Shown here: positions 1 to 8,797 of the stretch, one piece after another | Numbering within the stretch: the first letter of the stretch is position 1 | Layout: each line of letters opens with the position of its first letter | Origin: JAWKUK01 sp041398605 | GTDB lineage: Bacteria; Planctomycetota; UBA1135; GCA-002686595 | NCBI GenBank assembly: GCA_041398605.1 | Contig: JAWKUK010000003.1 | Span: forward strand, 620,001-684,000 | Length of the DNA: 64,000 nt | Direction of reading: 5' to 3' | Position numbers and translations under genes: made by a program | The notes under the pieces: model-generated | Databases searched by the model: none | Told to the model about the DNA's origin: nothing | The model's input: the letters and a program-made list of their open reading frames with translations, nothing else

Positions 1-1
1 C

Positions 2-139
2 TCGGGGTGCCGCACCGCGGCGGTTGGAACGGGGCTCGCGCTCCGCGACCGCACGTTCCAGGTTGACCCCGACCTCAACGGCGACACCCTCGCCGACGTC
101 GTGCGCGACATCATCGCGCGCGTGTCTGTCTCAGCCTGA
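2..139 (+). CDS. C-terminal fragment of an unknown protein
   Basis: The reading frame that is open from the left window edge ends at TGA 137-139 and gives 45 residues finishing with ...RDIIARVSVSA. The stretch is rich in Asp (QVDPDLNGDTLADVV), and codons end mostly in G or C, as in real genes of this window. Its start lies outside the window and no family can be named. It faces the next, leftward gene across a hairpin-rich gap, as expected for a gene end. Confidence 0.4.
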   Translation, partial: SGCRTAAVGTGLALRDRTFQVDPDLNGDTLADVVRDIIARVSVSA

Positions 140-215
140 CCGCGAGGCCGACCCTGACCGACGCAGCGCCCGTGGGGCCGTCCGAAACGGATGGACCCGC
201 GGGCGTGTTCGTGTG

Positions 216-304
216 CTATGGAAGCGCGACGTCCGCGTCCATGACACGCGACGTCCCATAGAGGGCGCCTCACCGCGGCGGTTGTGCGCGCCGCCTGCGC
301 CCTC
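216..304. terminator. Hairpin-rich convergent intergenic region, possible two-way terminator
   Basis: Two inverted repeats lie between two converging reading frames. The first pairs CTATGG (216-221) with CCATAG (256-261) and encloses GACGT (228-232)/ACGTC (251-255) and CGCGT (234-238)/ACGCG (246-250). The second pairs GAGGGCGC (261-268) with GCGCCCTC (297-304) and encloses GCGGCG (275-280)/CGCCGC (289-294). There is no clear T run, so intrinsic termination is a guess from position and symmetry. Confidence 0.4.
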
Positions 305-354
305 CCCAGGGACGAGCCACCCTTGTGCACCGCGCCACGCTGGGCGGCGGGGGG

Positions 355-2178
<1,824 letters not shown>

Positions 2179-2446
2179 AGGGCGGCCGGGGCCGCACCCC
2201 GCACCGTCCCTGGATCGACCACCCGCGCCCGTCGACCGAAGCGGACCCGGCGGTTTCCGCTAGGAGCCTGCGCTGCAGGACGCGGAGCGCCATAGATGAC
2301 CGAGCCGCAGCGCCGGGGCACAGGGACGCGCAGGGGCGCGCACGGGCGCCGGCCCGCGTTTCGGCCCCACTGGCGCAGGCTCCTGCGGCGCCCTCCCTGG
2401 GACGGTCCGCGCAGCCCGAGCGCGCGCAGCGCCCCCCCGCGCTCGC

Positions 2447-2947
2447 CTACGGATCCAAGGCGAGGTCGACCTCGTCGAGCACCGTCACCTGGTACCCCGG
2501 CTGTTCGCTCCGCTCGCGCTCCGCCCAGTACTCGCCGAGCACGACGGCCTCGAGCTCCGCCCGCGCCGCCTGGTTCACCGGGTGACACACGTCGGCGTAA
2601 CGCCGCGCGCCCAGCGGCGCCCCCGCACGGGGCCGCACGGGGGCGCCGCAGCTCGCGCAGAACCGCGCCCCGAGCGGGTTCCTGCCCGAGCACGCGGGGC
2701 AGCGCTCCATGAGGCGCCGGCTCGGCATCGCGACAAATGGACCGTGGGGCCCCTCGATCACCTTGATGTCGCGCACGACGAGCGCGTCGTCGACCGTGAT
2801 CCGGACGAAGGCGCGCAGCTTGTCGTCGGCGCGTGTGTCCGATGGGCTCGCCGCCGGCGCCTTCGGAGGACTGGCCCCGCCTTCGTGATTCCCGTCGGCT
2901 GACGTAGGACGTGAGAGGATCTGGACGCGGATCTCGGTGATGCGCAT
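2447..2947 (-). CDS. spoVG: SpoVG-family regulator with zinc ribbon
   Basis: The 166-residue protein carries the SpoVG core: MRITEIRVQIL at the N-terminus, LRAFVRITVDDALVVRDIKV at 44-63 and GPFVAMPSRRL at 69-79. SpoVG proteins of Firmicutes are about 85-100 residues. This one has a 25-residue insert after strand one and a four-cysteine ribbon (C83, C86, C97, C100) placed before the helical tail (YADVCHPVNQAARAELEAVVLGEY). Firmicute SpoVG binds nucleic acid and acts as a global regulator; zinc binding here is inferred from Cys spacing. It follows ispE by 191 bp on the same strand, echoing the ispE...spoVG neighbourhood of Bacillus. The identification is strong; the regulatory targets are unknown. 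Confidence 0.9.
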   Translation of the reverse strand: MRITEIRVQILSRPTSADGNHEGGASPPKAPAASPSDTRADDKLRAFVRITVDDALVVRDIKVIEGPHGPFVAMPSRRLMERCPACSGRNPLGARFCASCGAPVRPRAGAPLGARRYADVCHPVNQAARAELEAVVLGEYWAERERSEQPGYQVTVLDEVDLALDP

Positions 2948-3138
2948 GGGCGCAAGGGGGGCGCGCGCGGCGCCCCCGCGACCCCGCGCCGGGCCGTGCT
3001 CGAAGACGTTGCGTTGGATTCGTGCGCGGCGCCTCGCAAGAAGCTGGGCCCCCCGACGCGGGGCGCGCGCGCCGCGAGGCTATGCGCCAGGCCGCGCAGC
3101 GGCAAGGGGCGCGCGGCGACGGCCCGGAGACCGCGGAC

Positions 3139-4179
3139 TCAGTCGCCACGCCAGCAGCCGACCGCCCACGCCCCGCGCCAGCGGAGACCAGCGGCCTCTG
3201 CACGCGCGGTCGCCAACGCGACGAGCTCCGTCGCCTCGGCGTGGCTGGCCGCCAGCGCGAACCAGCTCGAGCCGCTGCCTGACAGCCGCGCCCCACCCAG
3301 CGCCGGGCGCTCCCTTCCGAGCCCGTCGAAGAGCGCGCGCCACGGGCGCAGCTCGGGCACGGCGGACAGCGCTGCCCCCTCGAGGTGATTGAAGAGCGCT
3401 GAACAAGCGAGCTCTGGCGCGAGGCCGAGGACCGCCGCTGGGTCCTGGGGAGGCGGCGCGGGGAGCGGGAATCTGAGCGCGCCATAGACGAGGCCCGTGG
3501 GGCAACGCGCTTCGGGTGTGAGCACCGCAAAGTGCCAGTCGGAGGGCGCCGTGAGCGCCTCGACGCGCTCGCCAAACCCGCGCGCGCGGCCCGCGCCGAT
3601 GGGGCCGACAGGGCTGCGCCCCGGGCTGCCAGCCACGCCGCGCTCTGCCTGCGCCGCGCCGAGCGCGCCGAAGAACGCGCAGTCCGCGCCGAGCTCGGCG
3701 AGGAGCGTCGCGCGGGCCGATGGCGCGAGCGAGTCCCCCACCGCGCGCTCGAAGGCGCGGACCGCGGCGGCAGCGTCCGAGCTGCCGCCGCCGAGGCCCG
3801 CCTGGCTCGGGATCCGCTTCAAGAGCTCGAGCTCGATACGCGCCTGCCAAAGCCACGGGAGGCGCGGCGCCAGCGCGTCGCGCGCGGCCACGAGCGCTCG
3901 CACAGCCAGGTTGCGTGCGTCCCGTGGGATGTCAGCGCTCGCCTCAGGGCCCGAGAGGCGCACCGTCACGGGGGCTGCCTCCCCTGGGCCAGGCCCTAGA
4001 GCGCCGCGGTCGATGCGCACGAGGAGCTCATCGCAGAGCTCGAGCGCCACGAGCGTCGTGTCCACCTCGTGGTACCCATCCGCTCGCCGACCGAGGACCA
4101 CGAGCGTCGGATTGACCTTGGCTGGGGCGAGCGCGCGGCCGACGTGCACCCGCGCGGACGTCTGCGCGTCGGGCCCCAT
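3139..4179 (-). CDS. ispE: 4-diphosphocytidyl-2-C-methyl-D-erythritol kinase
   Basis: IspE phosphorylates CDP-methylerythritol in the cytosolic MEP route to isoprenoid precursors. The 346-residue protein shows the GHMP-kinase signatures: ALAPAKVNPTLVVLGRRADG at 17-35 with catalytic Lys21, and the glycine-rich ATP loop PSQAGLGGGSSDAAAA at 124-139 with Asp135. The usual C-terminal GSGSSWFAL motif is also present. The ATG at 4177-4179 overlaps the TGA of the folK-panC gene by one base (TGATG), so translation is probably coupled. The frame is open further upstream, but that extension lies inside folK-panC and is low-complexity Arg/Ala, so it was rejected. The protein is somewhat longer than E. 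coli IspE (283 residues) through loop insertions. Confidence 0.93.
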   Translation of the reverse strand: MGPDAQTSARVHVGRALAPAKVNPTLVVLGRRADGYHEVDTTLVALELCDELLVRIDRGALGPGPGEAAPVTVRLSGPEASADIPRDARNLAVRALVAARDALAPRLPWLWQARIELELLKRIPSQAGLGGGSSDAAAAVRAFERAVGDSLAPSARATLLAELGADCAFFGALGAAQAERGVAGSPGRSPVGPIGAGRARGFGERVEALTAPSDWHFAVLTPEARCPTGLVYGALRFPLPAPPPQDPAAVLGLAPELACSALFNHLEGAALSAVPELRPWRALFDGLGRERPALGGARLSGSGSSWFALAASHAEATELVALATARAEAAGLRWRGAWAVGCWRGD

Positions 4180-5666
4180 CACGGCAGCGCGAGGTCTGGC
4201 TCGGAGAGCACCGTGTTGTCGATCAGGCGCACCCCGCCGACCTGTGCCGCGACCAGCGCGACCGCGCGCTGCAGCGGCCCTGCGGGCATCTCCGCGGTCC
4301 AGGCCTCCGGGTCGCGCACCTCGGCGTATTCGACGTCGATCGCGGGCGAGCCGAGCGCGCCGCGCAGCGCCGCTGCGAGGGCCTCTGGGTCGCGGACGCC
4401 CGCTTGCCACGCGGCCCGCGCCGCGCCCAGCGCGCGCGAGATCGCGAGCGCCTCGTGGCGCGCGTCCGGCGACAACAGCGCGTTGCGCGACGAGCGCGCC
4501 AGGCCCGACGGCTCGCGCACGGTCGGGCACACGACGACCTCGGGCCCGGCGGTCCGAGCGGCGAGGTCGCGCACCACCAACGTCTGCTGGAAGTCCTTCT
4601 GGCCGAAGTAAGCGCGCGTGGGCTGCACCACGTCGAACAACCGCGCGACGATGGTCGCGACGCCTTCGAAGTGACCAGGCCGGTGCGCGCCCTCGAGCCC
4701 CTGCGCGGCGCCGCCCGGATCGACCAGCGTGCCCGGCGCGACCATGCCGGCGCCCGCGCTCACGTTCGCGCCCGCGCTTGACTGTGGCGGCAGCTCCGGG
4801 AAGAACCCCGCCAGCGTGCCCGTAAACACCATCGCGCAGTCGACGGTCGAGAGGAGCGCCGCGTCACCGGCGAAGTCGCGGGGATAGCGCGCCAGGTCGC
4901 GCGGGTCGTTGAATTGCAGCGGGTTCACGAAGACGCTGACGACCGCGAGGTCGTTCTCACGCGCGGCGCGGCGCACGAGGTCGAGGTGCCCCGCGTGCAG
5001 CGCCCCCATCGTCGGAACGAAGCCGATGGTCGCGCCGCGCGCGCGTGCCTCGGCGCACCAGGCCCTGGCCGCCGCCGGCTCTTCGAGCTGGATCGGCCGT
5101 GCCTCGCGCCCGGCCGCTGCGAGCTCCGACAACCGCGCAGCGACCGTTCGCCCAGAGCGCGGCAGGAGGCGGTTGGGCACGAGCTCGGCGAGCGGCGCGA
5201 GCACAAAGGTCCGGTCCTCCATCCGAGGGTGCGGCAGCGTCAAGCGCGCGTCCTCGCTGGAGAGGTCGCCGTAGTACAGGAGGTCGAGGTCGAGCGTGCG
5301 TGGCCCGTTGCGCACCTCCCGCTCACGGTCGCGGCCGAAGTGCCGCTCGAGCGCCTGCAGCGCGTCGAAGAGCGCGCCCGGCGCGAGCGTCGTCTCCACG
5401 AGCACGACGCCGTTCAGGTAGTCGGGCTGCGTCGGGCGCCCTGCGCTGTCGACCGGCCCGCCGACGGGGGCGGTGACGTGCCACCGCGAGCGCCGCAGCA
5501 CCGTGACACCAGGCACCTGCTCCAGGCGCGCGAGGGCACGCTTGAACGTGCGCTCGGGCTCGCCGAGGTTGGCGCCGAGGGCGATCGCAGCGACGACGCG
5601 GGCGCAGCGCGGCGCGGCGCCGACGCCCGCGGCGGTCCCAGGACTCGGAGCGCGCTCGTCCCTCAT
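4179..5666 (-). CDS. folK-panC: Fused HPPK (FolK) and pantothenate synthetase (PanC)
   Basis: One uninterrupted frame of 495 residues encodes two enzymes of different vitamin routes. Residues about 25-165 are 6-hydroxymethyl-7,8-dihydropterin pyrophosphokinase (folate): ALGANLGEPERTF, RWHVTAPVGG, GPRTLDLDLLYYGD with the Mg-binding D126/D128, and LPHPRMEDRTFVLAPLAEL. Residues about 193-495 are pantothenate synthetase: FVPTMGALHAGH with the nucleotide-binding HxGH at 224-227, NPLQFN, RPGHFEGVATIVARLF, FGQKDFQQ and the SSRN loop. All key residues of both halves are present and the linker is about 25 residues. The ATG at 5664-5666 overlaps the pssA stop (ATGA). folK and panC are neighbours in E. 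coli, so fusion from an adjacent pair is plausible. Whether the protein stays intact is unknown. Confidence 0.92.
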   Translation of the reverse strand: MRDERAPSPGTAAGVGAAPRCARVVAAIALGANLGEPERTFKRALARLEQVPGVTVLRRSRWHVTAPVGGPVDSAGRPTQPDYLNGVVLVETTLAPGALFDALQALERHFGRDREREVRNGPRTLDLDLLYYGDLSSEDARLTLPHPRMEDRTFVLAPLAELVPNRLLPRSGRTVAARLSELAAAGREARPIQLEEPAAARAWCAEARARGATIGFVPTMGALHAGHLDLVRRAARENDLAVVSVFVNPLQFNDPRDLARYPRDFAGDAALLSTVDCAMVFTGTLAGFFPELPPQSSAGANVSAGAGMVAPGTLVDPGGAAQGLEGAHRPGHFEGVATIVARLFDVVQPTRAYFGQKDFQQTLVVRDLAARTAGPEVVVCPTVREPSGLARSSRNALLSPDARHEALAISRALGAARAAWQAGVRDPEALAAALRGALGSPAIDVEYAEVRDPEAWTAEMPAGPLQRAVALVAAQVGGVRLIDNTVLSEPDLALP

Positions 5667-6526
5667 GCCGCGAGGTCTTCGCTGCCCAAGTCCGTCTTGT
5701 GCGGGCGCTGCGCAGCGACACGCAGCAGGGTCCCGAAGACGTAGAAGACGCCGAAGCCAAAGAGGAACAGCACCGGCGCGAGGTAGAGGCCCAGCACGAA
5801 GAGCACGACGACGACCAACCCTTCGACGCCCTGCCGGCTCGTGATCGACGAGACCATGTGCACGTAGCGCACGCGGCTGACCATCAGGAGCCCGAGCAGC
5901 GGCAGGAGCACGAGCACCGTCGGCAGCAGGAGGTACGTCGTCAGGGCCTCCCGCCAAGCGAGCGGGAGCACCTGCAACCCGCGCCCCAGGGGCGTCGGCT
6001 CGCCGGCCTCGACCTCGATCGAGCCGCCGAGCGAGAGGTACATCAGGACCGTCGAGACGACCATCCCGGCCGCGGCCGGCGACGGCAGCCCCTTGAAGAA
6101 GGCGTGGCTGGCCTCATCCGGCTCGGTCTCGGTATTGAAGCGCGCGAGGCGCAGCACCGCCATCAGCGTGAACGCCGCGGCGCAGACGAAGTTGATGCGC
6201 GGGTGCGCGAGCCCTTCGTGCTCGAGCAGCGCCTTGGCGATGAACGCAGGCGCGACGCCGAACGTGATCGCATCGGCGAATGAGTCAAGCTGCGCGCCGA
6301 GGTCCGAGAACGCGTTCATCAGACGCGCGATCTTGCCGTCGAGCGCGTCGAAGACGCCGGCGAGGAGCACGAGCCAACACGCCATCTCGAGGTGCCGCTC
6401 GAACAGCGCTGGCGTCGCAGCGCTGGAGAGCGCGTCGATCGCTTTGGAGATGGCCAGGAGCCCGAGGCCGGCGTTGGTCAACGTCAGCAGGTTCGGGATG
6501 AGCGTGATGGGTCGTTTCGGGGGCAT
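5663..6526 (-). CDS. pssA: CDP-diacylglycerol-serine O-phosphatidyltransferase
   Basis: The 287-residue integral membrane enzyme joins CDP-diacylglycerol to serine to make phosphatidylserine. The CDP-alcohol phosphatidyltransferase motif (DGx2ARx8Gx3Dx3D) is complete from DGKIAR to SFAD at about residues 63-85. Hydrophobic segments flank it, and the N-terminus ITLIPNLLTLTNAGLGLLAI is typical of bacterial PssA. Several more membrane spans follow, the last near residues 245-275. The closing Ala/Asp-rich tail overlaps the folK-panC start by four bases. The gene is first in the leftward group; 284 bp separate its start from the divergent eno gene and should hold both promoters, though no convincing -35/-10 pair was seen. 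Confidence 0.9.
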   Translation of the reverse strand: MPPKRPITLIPNLLTLTNAGLGLLAISKAIDALSSAATPALFERHLEMACWLVLLAGVFDALDGKIARLMNAFSDLGAQLDSFADAITFGVAPAFIAKALLEHEGLAHPRINFVCAAAFTLMAVLRLARFNTETEPDEASHAFFKGLPSPAAAGMVVSTVLMYLSLGGSIEVEAGEPTPLGRGLQVLPLAWREALTTYLLLPTVLVLLPLLGLLMVSRVRYVHMVSSITSRQGVEGLVVVVLFVLGLYLAPVLFLFGFGVFYVFGTLLRVAAQRPHKTDLGSEDLAA

Positions 6527-6810
6527 GGTGCTTCGCGCTCAGGGTAGCGAGCGCGGACCGCCGCTGGGGCAGGTTGTCGGGACCGCGGGACTTCGAGCGC
6601 GCTGGGCCAGGCGCTGGGCGGCGCCCCGGGTCGTGCTTCAGGTCGTGCTCCCCGGGGGCGCCCAGGGTGGCGCTCGCCGCGCCTCTCATAGCTGCTCCAA
6701 AGGCCGTTCCCACCGCTCCGAGCGGGCCCTGCGGCGGATGCGCGCGCCACAGGATGTCGGCAGGCAAGTGTGTGCGACGCACGGTCCCCCCCTGTATGCT
6801 CCCGCGCAAC

Positions 6811-8073
6811 ATGAGTGAGATCGTGCGCGTCCAAGGGCGGGAGATCCTCGATTCCCGCGGTAACCCCACCGTCGAAGCCGAAGTGCTCCTCGCCTCGGGC
6901 GCCTACGGGCGCGCCGCAGTGCCTTCCGGGGCCAGTACGGGCGCCCACGAGGCGCACGAGCTGCGCGACGGCGAGGGCCGCTACAACGGCAAGGGCGTCC
7001 TCAAGGCGGTCGAGAGCATCCGCGGCGAGATCGCGGACCACCTGGAGGGCCAGGACGCGCTCGAGCAGGGCAACATCGATCGGGCGATGATCGACCTCGA
7101 CGGGACGGAGAACAAGAGCCGCCTCGGCGCGAACGCGATCCTCGCCGTCAGCCTGGCCAACGCCCACGCGGCGGCCGACGAGTGCGGCTTGCCGCTGTAC
7201 CGCTACCTCGGCGGCGTGACCGCGCACATCCTGCCCGTGCCGATGATGAACATCCTCAACGGGGGCGCCCACGCGGACAACAACGTGGACCTCCAGGAGT
7301 TCATGGTCATGCCGATGGGCGCGACGACCTTCGCAGAGGGCCTGCGCATGGGGACCGAGGTCTTCCACGCGCTCAAGGGCGTCCTGAAGAAGCGCGGCCT
7401 CGCGACCGCCGTGGGCGACGAGGGCGGCTTCGCGCCGAACCTCGCGTCCAACGAGGACGCGCTGCGGCTCATCTGCGAGGCGGTGGAGCTGACCGGCATG
7501 CAGCCTGGCCGCGACATCAAGCTGGCGATCGACGCCGCCTCGTCGGAGCTCTACAAGGACGGTCGCTACTCGATCGACGGCAAGTCCCTCTCGGCCAGCG
7601 AGCTCACGGAGTACTACGCGGGCCTCTGCGACAGGTACCCGATCTTCTCGATCGAGGACTCGCACTTCGAGGACGACTGGGACGGCTGGATCGGGATGAC
7701 GCAGCGCCTGGGCGAGCGCCTCCAGATCGTCGGGGACGACCTCTTCGTCACCAACCAGACCCGCCTCCGCGAGGGCATCGAGCGCAAGGCCGGCAACGCG
7801 ATCCTGATCAAGGTCAACCAGATCGGCACCCTGTCCGAGACGCTCGCGACGATCGCCCTCGCCCACCGCCGCGGCTATCGCTGCATCATCAGCCACCGCT
7901 CGGGCGAGACCGAGGACACCACGATCGCCGACCTCGCGGTCGCGACGAACGCGGGCCAGATCAAGACCGGCGCGCCGTGCCGGAGCGACCGCGTGGCGAA
8001 GTACAACCGGCTGCTGCGCATCGCCGACGAGCTGGGCCATTCCGGCCGCTACGGCCCGCGCGACCTCACGTGA
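6811..8073 (+). CDS. eno: Enolase
   Basis: Enolase converts 2-phosphoglycerate to phosphoenolpyruvate in glycolysis. The 420-residue product has the usual bacterial length and all hallmarks: VQGREILDSRGNPTVEAEV at the N-terminus, PSGASTGAHEAHELRD, the substrate loop GDEGGFAPNL, the metal site SIEDSHFEDDW, the signature LIKVNQIGTLSET and ISHRSGETEDT. The start at 6811 matches the family N-terminus; no good ribosome site precedes it. An in-frame ATG at 6796 would add five residues. The FtsB-like gene follows on the same strand after 222 bp. Confidence 0.97.
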   Translation: MSEIVRVQGREILDSRGNPTVEAEVLLASGAYGRAAVPSGASTGAHEAHELRDGEGRYNGKGVLKAVESIRGEIADHLEGQDALEQGNIDRAMIDLDGTENKSRLGANAILAVSLANAHAAADECGLPLYRYLGGVTAHILPVPMMNILNGGAHADNNVDLQEFMVMPMGATTFAEGLRMGTEVFHALKGVLKKRGLATAVGDEGGFAPNLASNEDALRLICEAVELTGMQPGRDIKLAIDAASSELYKDGRYSIDGKSLSASELTEYYAGLCDRYPIFSIEDSHFEDDWDGWIGMTQRLGERLQIVGDDLFVTNQTRLREGIERKAGNAILIKVNQIGTLSETLATIALAHRRGYRCIISHRSGETEDTTIADLAVATNAGQIKTGAPCRSDRVAKYNRLLRIADELGHSGRYGPRDLT

Positions 8074-8295
8074 TCGACCGGTGAAGGGCTGGGCCGAGCG
8101 GGGCGTCCCTGCGGGGCTCCACCGCTCTCGCGGCTCCACCGCGGGCGATCCATGCGGCCCTCCCCCGCGCGCGCGATGCGTGGCTCCGACCGGCGGCGCG
8201 CGCGAGCGGCTTCCAGCGCAGTTTCTGCGGATGCTGACCCGAAGCGCGCGCGTTCCGCCGATCTCAGATTGGTCGGCAGCTCCGGGATACGTACG

Positions 8296-8640
8296 ATGAA
8301 CGAGCGAATGCCTCGGCCCCTTTTCCATCGCGTCGTCGGCGCACTGCTCTGGTGGTCGCCCGTGTGGGCGCCGCTCGCGCTGGCGCTCCAGCTGTCCGTG
8401 CGCGGCCTCGACCCCGCGCGACGCGAGCGCTCGCGGCTCCAAGCGGAGGTGCCGGTGGTCGTCGCACGCAACGCGCGCAGCGCGGCCAAGGTCGCAGACC
8501 TCGAAGCCGCCGCGCGGGCCTGGCAGGACCCGGTCTACGTCGAGCGTGTCCGCAAGCTCCGAGCGAGCGCGCGCCGCGCAGACGGCCCAGTCGAGGACCC
8601 GAGCCAGCCGGCCCAAGGGGGCCCGACTGCGGGTCACTGA
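8296..8640 (+). CDS. FtsB/DivIC-like septum formation initiator
   Basis: This is a 114-residue bitopic membrane protein: a short cytoplasmic N-terminus, one membrane span at about residues 15-34 (ALLWWSPVWAPLALALQL), a charged coiled-coil stretch at 40-75, and the short motif WQDPVYVERVRKL at 76-88. That motif resembles the DPxYIExxAR element of FtsB/DivIC proteins of the divisome. Size and topology fit, and position after eno matches the eno-ftsB order of Enterobacteria. The ATG at 8296 was chosen because upstream sequence is low-complexity Arg/Ala. Sequence identity is too low to be sure without profile searches. The tail is Pro/Gly-rich and disordered. Confidence 0.65.
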   Translation: MNERMPRPLFHRVVGALLWWSPVWAPLALALQLSVRGLDPARRERSRLQAEVPVVVARNARSAAKVADLEAAARAWQDPVYVERVRKLRASARRADGPVEDPSQPAQGGPTAGH

Positions 8641-8654
8641 AGCGGGTCACTGAA
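8629..8654. repeat. 13-bp perfect tandem duplication over a stop codon
   Basis: GCGGGTCACTGAA occurs twice in a row (8629-8641 and 8642-8654). The first copy contains the TGA of the FtsB-like gene. It looks like a recent slippage duplication at the gene end and does not change the protein. Confidence 0.8.
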
Positions 8655-8797
8655 GAGGGCCGCAGACGAGGGTCGCCGGGCTGCCGCCGCGGGGTGATCG
8701 GGGCGGCGTCGGCGGAGCGGCGTCGGCCGGGCGCACTCTTGCCGATTGGCACCCGCGCGGACCAACGCTCGCGATGCCCCCGAGCTAAGCTGCTGCT

